Positions 26,294 through 39,200 of a DNA stretch of 64,000 bases are shown here, one piece after another (positions within the stretch are counted from its first letter, which is position 1; the number at the start of each line of letters is the position of its first letter). Where the stretch lies: positions 4,435,098 through 4,499,097 of the forward strand of contig CM119269.1 of assembly GCA_051294375.1 (NCBI GenBank). The letters are read 5' to 3'. The position numbers and the translations under genes are program-made. The notes below the pieces were generated by a model. The model was given only the letters and a program-made list of their open reading frames with translations. It was not told the DNA's origin and did no database searches. This DNA is from Paraspadella gotoi (lineage: Eukaryota; Chaetognatha).

Positions 26294-28250
26294 TAGAATT
26301 CTCTAGAAATATCAATAAATGCGGAGAAATCTCGAGATCGATGCAAATTGTTGAACGCAGATAATAATTGTGGCGACAAAAAAAAAAAGTATTTAAAAGG
26401 GATCTCATAATGAGAACATGGTTATTAAAGGGCCGATATTATATATCACATGGCATAGTATGCCATTGGCAAACATACATAGCCTATACATTAACAAAGT
26501 ATAAATATATACCGTCAATAGGAAGTATCTACTATAAATCCCCGTAATAATGTTCCCAGGTCATTACACTTATAAATTATCTTCAGATTAACGCGTATGA
26601 TATTAACTTAAATATTAGGCGGTAGGATGTAAACTGGCAAACTGGACGAAGAATGAATAGTTTTGAATACGAAATTTTACCATAAGTTCGAAGAATGTTC
26701 TAAGCTTAACATTTCTAATCAGAAACAGTGAAAAACCACAAAATCTTTCGCAACTTAATTTCCTTGTTTAAACCAGTGACGCAACCGGATATAAAATATT
26801 TATAACGGCTGGATCCCATTCTCCACGTTCTCCCGGACGTCCACGAGGGAACCGGTGGAGACATCTTCTCAGAGCGGCCGTCGCTGAAATGTCAAGTTGT
26901 AATTCGTCGAATCTTCGACAGTCGGCGACTCAAGTCAAGGAGATTCATGAAAAAAGGTTTGCATCTGACAAAAGAAAAAGGGTGTATCAAGGATGTAAAA
27001 ATCTAAAAAGGTTTGTTACGAAATCACGTCATAACAAAGTTAAAAAGTACAGAAGAACATACAGTAGTAGAATGATTTGAAATATTTCGCAAACCCAATT
27101 TTTATCCGTTATTTATAGCTATAGGGGTAGCCTAGTAATGCGAGTTAAAATTTTAATTAGGCAACTCCTCTTAAAAATATAAAATTAGACAACGTTTTTA
27201 AGATGATTCTATACCCTATATTTTACATATTAATTTGTTAATATTTATTTATAGATTAAGGTTAAAACACTTTTTGAATATTGCATTTTTGAGATCATAT
27301 TCGGAATTTTTAAAAGTTGTATTTGTGAAATTTATATTTTTTAAGCTTTTAAGCAGAATCCATTAAAAAATTTAAGATTAAAAAAATCATTAAACATGTA
27401 TAGTAATATTATAATTCAATAATAAGCAAAGCCTGTCCAAAGTCAAGGGCAAGATAGCTTATTTATTAAATGAATGGATAATTTTTTTATATTGGTTGTA
27501 CCAATTTCATATCAATAATAATAAATCTAAAATTATTTTTTTTAAAAAATATCTTTTTGTACCATAAAGTTTTAAACCCCCGCCCGTTTTTATTTCAAAT
27601 TCATAGTGGATATGTATCATAGGTAAAATACACTGGCATACACTGAAAGAAAAAAAACCTATAAAATTACTGAGAAAATTAGTCAAAGAAATTAAACTTT
27701 TATAGTGATTTTTTTTTAAACAAGAAATTTAATTTAAAGTAGAAATTACATACTTAAAGGCGTCGACAAATGAAATTCCCTTTTTCTATCATCTACCTGT
27801 AGCAATTTTAACGATGAGACGTCACACCAAAGTAATAAATAACCTAACTCGAATTTGGTTAACGTAAATCTAAAGAAACTTGGTGAATGTAAATCTCAAG
27901 GAAGTTATCGACCACAACAGGAAACGATATCGTGAATTTTCCAAGACAAATGATTGGAACTAACGATCGTAATGAACATCTGACTCGAATAAATACTAAG
28001 TAGAAAATAGAGAAAGATTAAACGCGTAACATTTTACATATGGTTACATTTACGACATAATGATCGACGAAATCATCACTAAAATTATAACCAAAAAATA
28101 TTTAAAAAAGTGTGAGAGATCATAATACAAAGTAGTCCCCCTTCATCCGTCATCATATTTTACGTGAACGTGGCAAATTATCGAATCGGAGGCGGAGACA
28201 AAAAAAAAAATCTCGACAATAAAATATTAAAAAGAAGAGTCTCCCGTTCA
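26294..28250. other. Gene-free stretch with R1 repeat
   Basis: AT-rich. A copy of repeat R1 occupies roughly 27115-27640 (GGGGTAGCCTAGT, TAATATTTATTTATAGAT, then AGCAGAATCCAT). Inside it, 27466-27515 reads ATTAAATGAATGGATAAT then ATTGGTTGTACCAATTTCAT, the reverse of 21029-21075. No exon seen. Confidence 0.55.
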
Positions 28251-31200
28251 TCATGCGTCGAACACGAGCTTCCTCGGTTTCTTCCGGCCGACGACGCCTC
28301 CGCCTCCAGCCGAGCCGTCGACGCAGCGCCGCTTCACAGGGAAAAAGTCTCCCAGACGTTTCTGTTCGACGGAGGCGACGCTATTCTTTCGCGAGGCGTG
28401 ATGCGATGAGCGCGTGAGGCGCGGAGGCGTCGGCTCGGGAGAGAGACGCGTTGATGGGGTCGGGGCAGCTCGTCGAAGATTGTGCGGACGAACGGGGGTA
28501 GAGGTCGTCGAAGCGATCGAAACTTCAGCGGGAATTTCGGTGGCTCCGGCTGGAATGTCAAAGGCGACGTCGGAAATGTCGGGAGTCGCTCCTTCGGACA
28601 CGGAGGCGGTGCGAACGATTGATGCGTGAGCGGCGAATGGTAAAGGAAGGGATGACGAATCGTCGAGAGGATTCGAATTCTGGAAAAAAAATAAGATTAA
28701 ATTAAGAGAAAACAAGACAAGCCGGCCTGAGTCCCGCATCGTTACCTCGTCTCTCACGGACGTCCTTGCTCGTTTTGGCGGCGGCGTCAGCGGAGCTGCT
28801 TCAGAACCGCGGGCGAAAACGTCGTCTGGAGACGCGGCAGTGACTCCACCGCTTGGAGGAAAACTGAAGCCAGCGTGGGCGGCGGCAAGTGGAGACTGCG
28901 GAGCGAATCGCCGGCTATGTCCTGGGTTTTTTTTATTTAATGTAATTAATAATTTATAAGAAATTTATTAAGAGAATTACAATTTCCAAAAGGAAAAATA
29001 TTTGAAATTACCGGCGTTAGTTTCGGGATCTTTGGAAAGGGGGGCCTTTTCCCACTCCCAGGATCCGCCAGCGAGAGGAGTCATGGTCGCGAAATTGAAA
29101 TCCCATTTTTGACATTGCTCTTCGTTCAGCACCTAAAGTAAAATGAATTTAAAAATAAAATTTCATTTTTAAATAATCTCAATTACAACTCGAAAATTTA
29201 GGTAAAGCACGCATAATTATAAACTACTTCCTTGATTTCCTTTCCCCCCGAAATTATGATTATGATCTAACTAATTATGTAAGTAATTATGTATATTATA
29301 TAAGTATATTATATTATTATTATATATATTATAATATATATTATACATATTATAATATATATTATACATATTATAATATATATTATACATATTATAATAT
29401 ATATTATATTATAAGTAATTATGGCTCCAATCTTTCGCAACTCAATTCGACCTTCAGCAATTACAAACTTTTGACCCTAGAGCGTCAAGGAACGAAAACC
29501 CGTCGAACAAGTCACAAAAATAATGTTGAATAAAATGGAACATAAGTTTGATCCATGCCTCAAAACAAAAACGGCTTGGTGCAACCGAACTACAAAAACA
29601 AAATAAGGAATAAGAGCACTCGACCCAGATCCTGCTTTTAAGAGCTGTGAACCAAACCTCAAACTAAATGTTTTTTCCTTTCTAAATCAAATAACTTATT
29701 TTAAAAGCAACCGAGCGAAAGAGAACGAGATTCTTACTCTCAGTTCGAAAGCTGATAGGCCCGGGCAAGCCTTTTGAGATTTTCCACCTTACCGGGACGG
29801 GTTTAAGGAATTGGGTGAAAGCCTTAAAAACGATTCTTTAAAATCTCCGAAATATAGAATGCTGCGCGAATCTCTCGGGAGGTTTTTAACTCGCAAACTT
29901 TTCATGGATTCAAAGAAGCATATGACTGTTTGTCGACAAACTAAAAGCAAAGAATATCTACGTCTCAAGAACACGATTAATCATCCACGAAGCTACAGGC
30001 CTTAAAGTTTTGGCGGGAGTGTCGGAGAGGAAAAACAGTTCCTTCGCTCCCCTTCGGCCTGGTGGCCCGGGCAGGAACGGGTCGGGCGCGGGATCGAGCG
30101 GGATGAGATAAACAAGTTCCTTCGATAAACGGAATTGCGCAGTTAGTGGTTAAAAAAAGCTCTCGATAATCGATCGACGAATAATTTTTTTAAATCCTCA
30201 CCTTTATTCCCCTCCTTGCCCCCCGCCCCATTCCCTCTATATCGAAAATCTACTTCATCCGCGCGCTTGCATAACCTAATAAATAGACTACATAATACCA
30301 AGTTACGATCCGAAATCTCGGCGATATTTTCGGTTGCTTCGGCTACGAAATTCATGAATACCCACGAGATGTAAACTTTTTGTGTTCCGATTCCTTCCGC
30401 CAGCTATTCATTCATTATGCGGGACCATTCGGGTCTCGAACCATCAAGACGGGATCATCCGGCGGAGATAAAACAATCGCAATTTTATGTCACAAGAATC
30501 TCTATTCAATCTTAAGTAATCATCTTAAAGGAGGATTCTCCCGTTGCCCCGGGAGGTTATTTACCGAGTTTTATGCCCGCATCAAAATCGCGAATGTCAA
30601 AGAACGGAGAGAGCGGTTAAATACCCGGAGAAGGAAAGATTCTAAAGAGATTCGAACGTTTTCAGTGATAGACAATAAAGCTAGAGTCCCCCTATGTATA
30701 GAGTTTCGACTAATATTTCATTCGACCTCGGATAAGGATGGAGATTGAACATTTTCTACCCGACAAAAATAATACCTAAATGATGACGTAAAAAGACCTT
30801 AATCATTACTTTTTGCAACGTGGGAAAGACAACCATGAAATTCATAGGGAATCTTTCCCACAAGATCCATTTCTACGATTCCCTTTCAAAAGTTATCCAA
30901 AACGATTAATTCCATTCATAGCTTACGATGTGGGGGGGGGGGAGAAACAAATAACAGACGTCATCATCAATCACGTAAATATAGAATGGTCTTTAGTGGA
31001 ATCGCCCCGATGAGACAGCTATGACTTACTCCGAAAAAGATCTTTTGTTTTAAGATCCTTTATGTTAAGTAATTCCTATCCTGAATTTATGCAATGCAGT
31101 GAAAAAATCATCAATCACATAGATGATAGAGACAGAGGCTCGTTTAAATAATATCTCAATAAATTCAGTTGAAACTGATTATTGAAACATTTGTCTAAAA

Positions 31201-33681
31201 TGAATGACTCAATATTTTTTTAGCTCAAATGATTCGAACAAAGACGATGACGACTACAACGACGAAGTCTGTGTACTTTAAAAACACATTGTACATTAAA
31301 ACACATTCCAACATAATGACATATAATGATGATTGCTATTATATTAAATTTTTTTACTCAAAAATGTTTTTTTATTGTTTGATAAACATTTTGATTAAAT
31401 CAAAACAAAACATGCCCTCTATTTTAAAAAAGGGCTAAAATCAGATTCGCAGTAGGGCGTCATCGAAAAAAAGCCGAGGCAATTTTGAAATTGAGTTCAA
31501 CGACCTCAACGAGCTCTGGCAGTTGAAAAAAAAAAATAACGCTTTAGTAGACTCGACCATGCGAAAGACAAAATCAAATACAAAAAAGGGCGAAAAAAAC
31601 TTGTGAAAAGAAACGACTAGGTAATGAGAATGGTTGGATGAGAAAATAATTGGATTTCACCGCAACATATGGAGAATTAACCGATACATGAATTCACAGC
31701 CCAAAGAATAAGACCACACAATTCCAACACACAATCATACAAAAAAAAAAAAAAATTCAAGCACCACTACGAAAATATATATATTATATATAAGATCAGA
31801 TCTTTTAACGGACACCTGGACAATGAACATTCTCTGAAAGAGTCAGTTTTAATTCCGAGTTATTGCGAAAAACCTCTGACGTCTCGATGTAGACCGCACA
31901 GCTGAATTTCGATTCGATCGCCCAATATCTTGCCAACAACCAAAGGTCTATAAAGATTCGCAAGCGCGTGCGTCCAGCCAAAGGTTCTGCAAGTATCTAC
32001 ATTTTCTCCCCTTGTCTAAAACCTTTTCAAATCTCTCACTTTCACGTCTCTTTAAACGATTCCGATCAATGGAGCATGGCGAACAAACTTCTCCCTATTC
32101 ATCGATAACTAGGGCTAGAAAATTGCCAGCTCGCTCGCCAAAACGGGCTCCCACAATGAATGGAGAGGGTTGGAAAGAAAGCGATCAGTGGTTTCTCGTT
32201 CGGTCGGCAATTAAAATCTTGTTTTGAATTTTTTTTTTTCCGAGGACTCTCTGTGCCATCACATGCCTATGAAGAATTGCGTTAAATTTATGGGCAGCGA
32301 GCGGATACGCCCGACAGTTTCGAACATAAATCAACGAAATCCTGATGATGTGGAAGAACGAAGGAGCAGAAAAGTGCCTTTTTTCCTCCTCATTGAATTC
32401 AACCGTAGAAAATCCCATAAAAAAGGGTGAGAGAAAGTGAAAAGGTGCCGACGAAAAGGCTGCATGAAAAATGCCCCGGGCCCCTTTGACACAGAAAATC
32501 TTCCCTTTTCCCTTTTTAGAGAAAATGAGCGTCACCGTCTGAATTTTCCATTCATTCGAGAATGAATGAGATTTTGAGTTTTCGTCCCCTTTGTCGTCGT
32601 CCTCGTAGTCGGACCGAAGCGAAAACGCGCGGGGTCCTCGGGGCAAAGAAGACGATGGTTTGGGACTGGATACGGTGGGAACGTTCTCACGAGAAGGCGA
32701 TGTCACCTCTCGTCGTCAACCCCTAAGGGCCCAGAGGCGAATTTTGAAGATCTTATTAATCACCTCTGGAGATGAAGCTCATAATCCTTAAATTTTTATA
32801 CCCGGGAAACCGATACATATACAGGAATGAAATTTTATTCCTCAGTTATTTACATGTACTGACGCATCTTAACAAGCTACTGTAACATCATGATAGAAGA
32901 CATCACACGTAAGATAAATATTTCTAGGGTAACAAATATGAACTAACGGCCAAAAGGGGGGGGGGGAAATATCGAAGTCTATAAAAGTGGCTCCTATTGT
33001 GGAAATTGAAAATCCCTTGTCGTAGGGAAAAAAGCGTGAATGCCTTCGAACGGGCGTCGCAATGGTGGCCATCCCCCCTCATATGTTTCCCATTGTCACG
33101 GTGCTCGGACTCCATTCAAAGTCGACCAAGCCGAACGCTGCCCCATTTTCCAAAACCCCTTCTCTTAAGCCCGATGACATTTGGGAGAAAATAGGCATTT
33201 CGGTTGAGTCGATTAATTTCTATTTTTTAGGAATGGGGTGAAAATATTTTGGTAACTTAAAAACTAATACTAATTTTAGAAAAATTATTATTAGTAATGG
33301 TAATTTTAGTAAAATTCATTTTTATACTTTTTTTTTGAAAAATGAAAGTACATAAATTTTGTTCTTATCTCGGCAGTAGGTTTCCTCAAAATTCTACAAA
33401 TTATTTCTTTCCTCAATCTTTCGTTTACAAATTACAAATCACGCGATCAGCCTATCACAGAAAATATTAACAGATTCAAGTTTTTCAATGATTGTGAGAA
33501 AACTTACCCTCAGCTCATTTTGCAGCCATGAAGTTAACTCGTCATGATCGGGGCGTCCGAAGAGACATCGCCGACATCGCTGGCGGACAACGCGGTTTTG
33601 GATGCGGGGTCGTTGGCGCAGTGGCTTGGTGGGCGTCGTTGGTAATGAGGGACGCAAAATGGGGCGCGGTGGCGATTCCAT
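28251..33681 (-). CDS. dap: CIP/KIP cyclin-dependent kinase inhibitor with a PCNA-binding motif
   Basis: Four exons: 33681-33508, 29132-29012, 28921-28746, 28679-28251; 299 residues, with agreeing phases. The CDI domain is split by a 4.4-kb first intron: RCLFGRPDHDEL (residues 38-49, cyclin-binding RxLFG) in exon 1, then CQKWDFNFATMTPLAGGSWE (CDK-binding, about residues 65-84) in exon 2. Low-complexity Pro/Ser/Ala text follows. Near the end, QKRLGDFFPVKRR (263-275) fits the PIP box QxxLxxFF with trailing basic residues, as at the p21 C-terminus and in Drosophila Dacapo, and is followed by a basic cluster GRKKPRK. The role expected from the family is binding and blocking cyclin-CDK2 in the nucleus to stop the cell cycle; PCNA binding is inferred. 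The symbol follows the arthropod orthologue and is tentative. Confidence 0.88.
29133..33507 (-). other. Long first intron of the CDK inhibitor
   Basis: 4.4 kb. It holds a 21-bp AT tandem repeat near 29341 and runs of G at 30930 and 32957. A region of higher GC (29730-30760) has several long ORFs but no splice-supported exon. A minus-strand block at 32706-32531 (ENVPTVSSPKPSSSLPRGPR) has coding-like codons. Confidence 0.5.
29330..29407. repeat. 21-bp AT-rich tandem repeat
   Basis: Three exact 21-bp units beginning TTATACATATTATAATATAT from 29341, flanked by partial units. Intronic. Confidence 0.9.
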
Positions 33682-35081
33682 TGTTCCAACTTGATGATGA
33701 AAATGAAAACACAAACATTTGACATAAATTTAAAATAAAAATTCTAAACTTAAATCCTCTCGATTTTAACATATTCTGTAGATCTTATTCCTCTACAGCA
33801 GCCCCCGTTGAGACACCTCTTTCCTTCGAAACCGCAAAGCAGGTGTTCCTTCTTAGATGGACTTTGTCACCTCCAATTCCGCCAAAATTATACCAGGACG
33901 TGGGAAGAGAAATCTGAAATCCGATTCACGAACCAGACAATAGTCATCGAAATTGCAGGAGCAACACGAATTGGATATCAAATCCTCAAAAACTGACATT
34001 TCTGAGATCTGGCAACAGAATTTGTTGACAAGACAATTTAATACAAATTTTTAGCTCGAGAGTCGATTTTCAATTAGATGACGGAATCAGATATGCTGAG
34101 TCAGACTTGTACGTCGGAAAACTCCTTTCTGTCCTCCCGGACGCATTTTCTTTATCGCAGAATCTCGAGTCTTTTTTTATAAATAAAATAAGCATTCCGA
34201 TCAATCAAACATACGAAAAAAAACACGGAAATTTTTCTGGAATAGCCGAATTCCTAGAGAACCGTGACTAAGAAAAATTGGCCGAGTAAATGGATTCTTT
34301 ATTCTCATTTCTTCCTCCCCCCTTGCGCCACCCACGTAAAAAAAGCAATGGTCACAAAGCGACATGACCGTTTTTCTTTAAGAGGGGGTCACCGAATCCT
34401 CGGCGGTTTTTTTAGCGAATTCATAAGTTGAGAACAAATATGCCGAGGGAATTCATTGGTTGAAACTTTCTTATTGAAAATTGAGTGGAATGACTGGGAT
34501 GGTCCTTAATACTAATGTTAGTATTAATATATTCTTTTAATAGGTCATCTGTACTATACTGGTTAGATCCATAAACGTCAGATATAAGTTTATAAACCCC
34601 TTAATACACGAGTGAATAATTTACATGTAAATTCTAAAAAAAGCACTATTACAAATCTGTTATCGTAACGAATTCTAAAACATGAAGCTAGAACCGCGTA
34701 GCAATAATATATACAAATCTGTAATAATACCAACTTACCAGTATCAACGCTTATTTTTTCGTGACCGTCGATGGAGAAATGTTTGGAAAATTAGGTCCGG
34801 ATTCGGAAATTCCGAGGGTTGTAATCCCAACAAAGTTTATCTTTGACGGGATCGTATTTTCTCACAATAGTGCGAAGAAAGCTGGCGGTGATTGGGAGCA
34901 AGGATTTGGACGGAGAGCTCGGCCAACATGGACGAAGAGCTAAGACAGCGTGGTGAAGTCTCTTGGAGGAAGCGTCGGTCTCGATCGCTCCGACGAAGGA
35001 AGAAGATCCGCTCTTGGAGATGCCCGGGAGGAAGAGGAGGGAGAAGGATCCAAGTCGAGAGAGCGAGTCTGCGAGAGAGAA

Positions 35082-35137
<56 letters not shown>

Positions 35138-36238
35138 TCACGCTTCGCTTCGGAAAGCAGCACCCGCATCAGCAAGGAAAAGAGCGGCGGCTGCGGCGCC
35201 GGCGCGGTCGCTTCGTTAAAGATAAAAATAAGAAACGAAAATCGAAAGAACGGCGGCTGCGGCGGCGGGGAGGAGGAAGAGGAGAAAGGGATGATGAGCG
35301 GTGAAATGAAAAGAAGAGAAAGCTATTGAAAAATATCCTTAGATTTTTGGATTGTTGCATTATAGTTTATACTTTAGATTTTGAATATAATAAATAATAA
35401 TATAGATAATAATAAAGAGTAAAAAAAGAATTTTAATTTTTTTCCGATTTTAATACTGAAGACATCATAATTTTGTTAACATGTTTTATATTTTTAGTTT
35501 TTTATTTTTATGACTCTTTATTTTTTATTAAAGATTCAAATTCCTCATAATTTATTATATTAAGATATTATTATAATTAATATTAATTAATATTATTATA
35601 AATGTATTGTAATTTATGTTTTTATATTTTAGAATTATACCACTTCACTACTAACAACAAAAAAGAAAGGATTACTTCAATACACTTTATGTATAATAGT
35701 TATTGTAACATATTTTAAATAAAAAAATTTTTCTTGAGAGCTCCACTCTAGTGATAATGTTACTAGCATATTTATATTAACACCAGCATACCTAGCTAGC
35801 GTGACCGTCAAAGGTTTAAACCCAGAAATTATGGTTGATAAATAAGTACTTAGTTGTCCAATAGGATGAGCTGAGTTTTACCAAGCTATCCAGGAAGTGA
35901 ATTTAGGATTCGACACAACTCTTCTTTAAGCCGCTACAGATATTTAAAATTTACTAAAGTTTAAAAATAGTTAATAATTTAAATTAATGAATTAAAATTT
36001 AAAAAAATAAATATGAAGTTTAAATATATTAAAAATAATAATAATAATAATTTAAAATTTGTTTTAATAATATATAAATTAAATTATATTAGGTAAAATT
36101 TTTATATTTTTAAAAAATAATATGATAATAATAAAAATATTCCATATATATAATAATATTTTTAAAAACTATTTTTAATATATAAAAAACTAAAATATAA
36201 TTAAAAGTATTTAATTAGGTTTAATTTTTTTTTTAATT
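33682..36238. other. 5' flank of the CDK inhibitor with GC-rich island and (GA)n
   Basis: 34890-35330 is GC-rich with a perfect (GA)n at 35083-35134, and is the best candidate promoter or 5'UTR exon region for the CDK inhibitor. The long ORFs over it (poly-RE, poly-SL) come from the repeat. 35400-36230 is extremely AT-rich and holds nothing else I can support. Confidence 0.45.
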
Positions 36239-39200
36239 CTAAGGTCGCTTAGCGCGATCGAGAAAAGTTAGGAGTTGTTCTTCTCCCTCATCTTCGTCGT
36301 CCGGCGAGTTTTCTTCGAGCTGCGGCAGCTGAGGAGGATTTTTGGTGAAAAAGGCGGGAAAACTGGCCTGGGCAAAGTTGAAGGCGTTGCGAAAAACCTC
36401 TGCGAGATAATTGAATTGGGTAAGGGAAACAAAATGCGATCAAGAAGTTTATTTACCATATTGAGGATTAACGAGAAATTAGTAAGTTTACTGTGATTAT
36501 ATTTGAAAAAAAAACCAAAAAAAAACAGATGTTCCAGTTTTCTTTATTCGCTCGTTCACTTCAACACGATGAGGACTTCAGTCCGAAACTAAAAAATGTT
36601 ATATTTGTCGAACGAAATAGGTCAATTCTTTTGAATCACTTGGGGGGTGGATATCAAATTTGCGGTTGACCGATTTGGAACTCTTCTCGCCACTTGCACG
36701 CCCAATAATTAAAGAACGTCAATGGGTCCATTTGTTTTGTTTTGTATCTTTCGGATGTGACGGTTTCTCCGTCTGCAATTTTCATTTTGTCCAAAGCATC
36801 CATTGCGTTTTGAAGTCTGTAACTGGCGTTCCAAAGCTCGTTCCCTTCAGATACTGGTAATAAAAGAAATAATAATAACATAATTGGATATATATAATTA
36901 TATATATAAATATTCTAAAAGAAATTAATATTAAATTAAAACTATTACTATCTTGAAGTATATTGTACTAAGTTGAAAGCGTTTTTTAATTATTACTTTA
37001 TTAAGATTATGAAAATTTGCAAATTACTTGTTTCACTATTTTTTATTTTTCTATTTTAATATTTTAATATTTTTATGAAGAATTTAGTATTTAATCTATA
37101 TTATTTATTCAAACATATATATTGCTTTCTTTTTTAAAAATGTTTTATTTATCTAATAATTCAATTTGGGAAGGGGAAGTCAGTGTTGTCTTCTGGAAAT
37201 AGAGGGAGATTACTATCTGTCCTAATTTTCTAATAGATATACATCATTTCTGTTAGAAAGTCATTAATGAAAAATCATAATATCTAAGAGGCCGAACAGA
37301 AAGGGGTGGGAATGGATAATTTTTTGAGGGACCATATTTTATATATTTTATGACGGCAATATTTCCTGAGATTTCCAAAAACTTTTTTTTAAAGATATCA
37401 TCGCAGAGAATGGACTATTTGTTATATTGTTTACTGCCTGCCCTTTTTCTGCAAAATCTACATATTTTGTATGTTAATTATCGTCATGCCAACGAAGGAA
37501 GTTTTATTGACGTACGAACACGTTGGGATGATGATAATTAATATACAAAATATATAGATTATGCAGAAAAAGGCCAGACAGTAAACAATATAACGAATAA
37601 TCCATAAGGAGTTAGAACTTAGATGTTAGGTTCTTGAGGGAAGCCTGATTGGTCTGTAGTCGGGCATTGCCTTTAAGCATGACACCTTCAGTCGTGACCC
37701 GGTGGCTCATTGAGTAAGGCCATCAGCTCATGACCACTAGGTACTGGGGGCGTGGAAAACCCTCAAGCCTGGTTCCAGGACCCGTTCCATGGCTGCAAGA
37801 GGGGGTTAGCCCCACTTAGCGCCTTATCCACAGGTCAATCAGAAGAAAGGACGGAGAAGCCAAGAGAGGCAAGCTACTTGATAATCCATTCTCTGCGATG
37901 ATATAGTAAAACAAGTAATCTTGTAATTGTATTTCTTGTAGTTGTAACTTTCACAACAGCGTATAAATGCATTTTTTTCTATCTTTGATCACTGAAGTTC
38001 TTGCCGAATATTTTCAACAGGGCGAAAATGTATCGGCAGGCAGAAACACGTTTAAAGAGATCACTAATTGAGTAGATCACGTTTTACTTTTATAAATTTA
38101 TTAATTATTTAACATAACCAGTAACATTCTCTATCTCCATATCCCTCTCAAACACACAATACAAAATCAACCATGTTTTCAAGCATCGAAATCGCCATCG
38201 CAACGAAAGCGTCTTATCAATACGTCGAGCTCAGGGCCATCGACTTACCCTCTTGACCGTCGCTCCTTTCGAGTTCCTCGGGAAGAGGAGTGAATGAGTT
38301 GGATTGAAAAGAATCCTGACGCCGGAAGGAATCCTTAAGAATGGTGAGGGCGGAAGAATCGTCGCTGCTTGATAACAGGGAGTTGTTCGGCTGAGGGTTA
38401 AATTTTCTAATTATTAACATTTAAATCTGTGTCAAATATCTATCGTAAATTAGAAAAAATCTATGGAGGACTAGTAGCCCTAGGGCCTTGGCTGAGAATA
38501 GTCTTAGAAGCGAGCGGGAGGGGAAGAGGGAGACTTAGTAAATAGGAAAAAGTTGAGAAGTTGTACATATAAACTGCAAGGAAAGTGTGAGGAAGATGGG
38601 TCCATAGTAAATTAGAAAAAAATATATGGAGGACTAGTACTAATGGTAGCCCTAGGCTCAGACTAGAATGGAAATAAAATACATACATACATACTACGTA
38701 TCTCGGGAGAAGGGGAAAAAGTTAAACTAAAAAAAAAAAAACGAAAGGCAAAGATATTTAATTCTAAAAGATTCTTACGTTTTTTCTTTCTTCGTCCATG
38801 GCAAATTTGTTCATGCTGTTGCATTTTGAATGTTGATTCAGAACCGGTGGAACTGACGGAGCGATCGTCATATTCATCTTCAGCGCGTCCGTTAATGACT
38901 CGATTTTCTCCGGCGTTTCGATTCGCCGAAGCATTTCTCGTTTGTCGGGATAAAGCTGAACCAAATGTTCCCGAAGAATATCCTCGTAGCCTTTGAGCAT
39001 TAAATATCGAGACTCGGGAGAGAGGGTGGACGAAAATCTGACGGTAAAAATAAGATGTTCAAACAGCGGACGCCAATTTCAACATGACCATGACAACATG
39101 ACCATTTTTAACATGACGTAAGAAACTAGGTCAAGTGACCACGGTCACTCTTTTTTTCTGTCCGATTTGCACCATTTCTAAAATTCATAGGAACAATGAA

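Noticed and set aside
29330-29407. CRISPR-like array
   Set aside because: Contiguous 21-bp AT tandem units with no spacers, in an animal intron.
30380-30748. 122-residue plus-strand ORF
   Set aside because: No ATG near its start, no family resemblance and no splice sites; inside the CDK-inhibitor intron.
32336-32360. CTGATGA at 32341 as another hammerhead
   Set aside because: No stem II or GAAA box follows in a usable distance.
34791-35329. Poly-Ser-Leu and poly-Arg-Glu proteins
   Set aside because: Translations of the (GA)n microsatellite and its flanks on both strands; no splice-supported exon.
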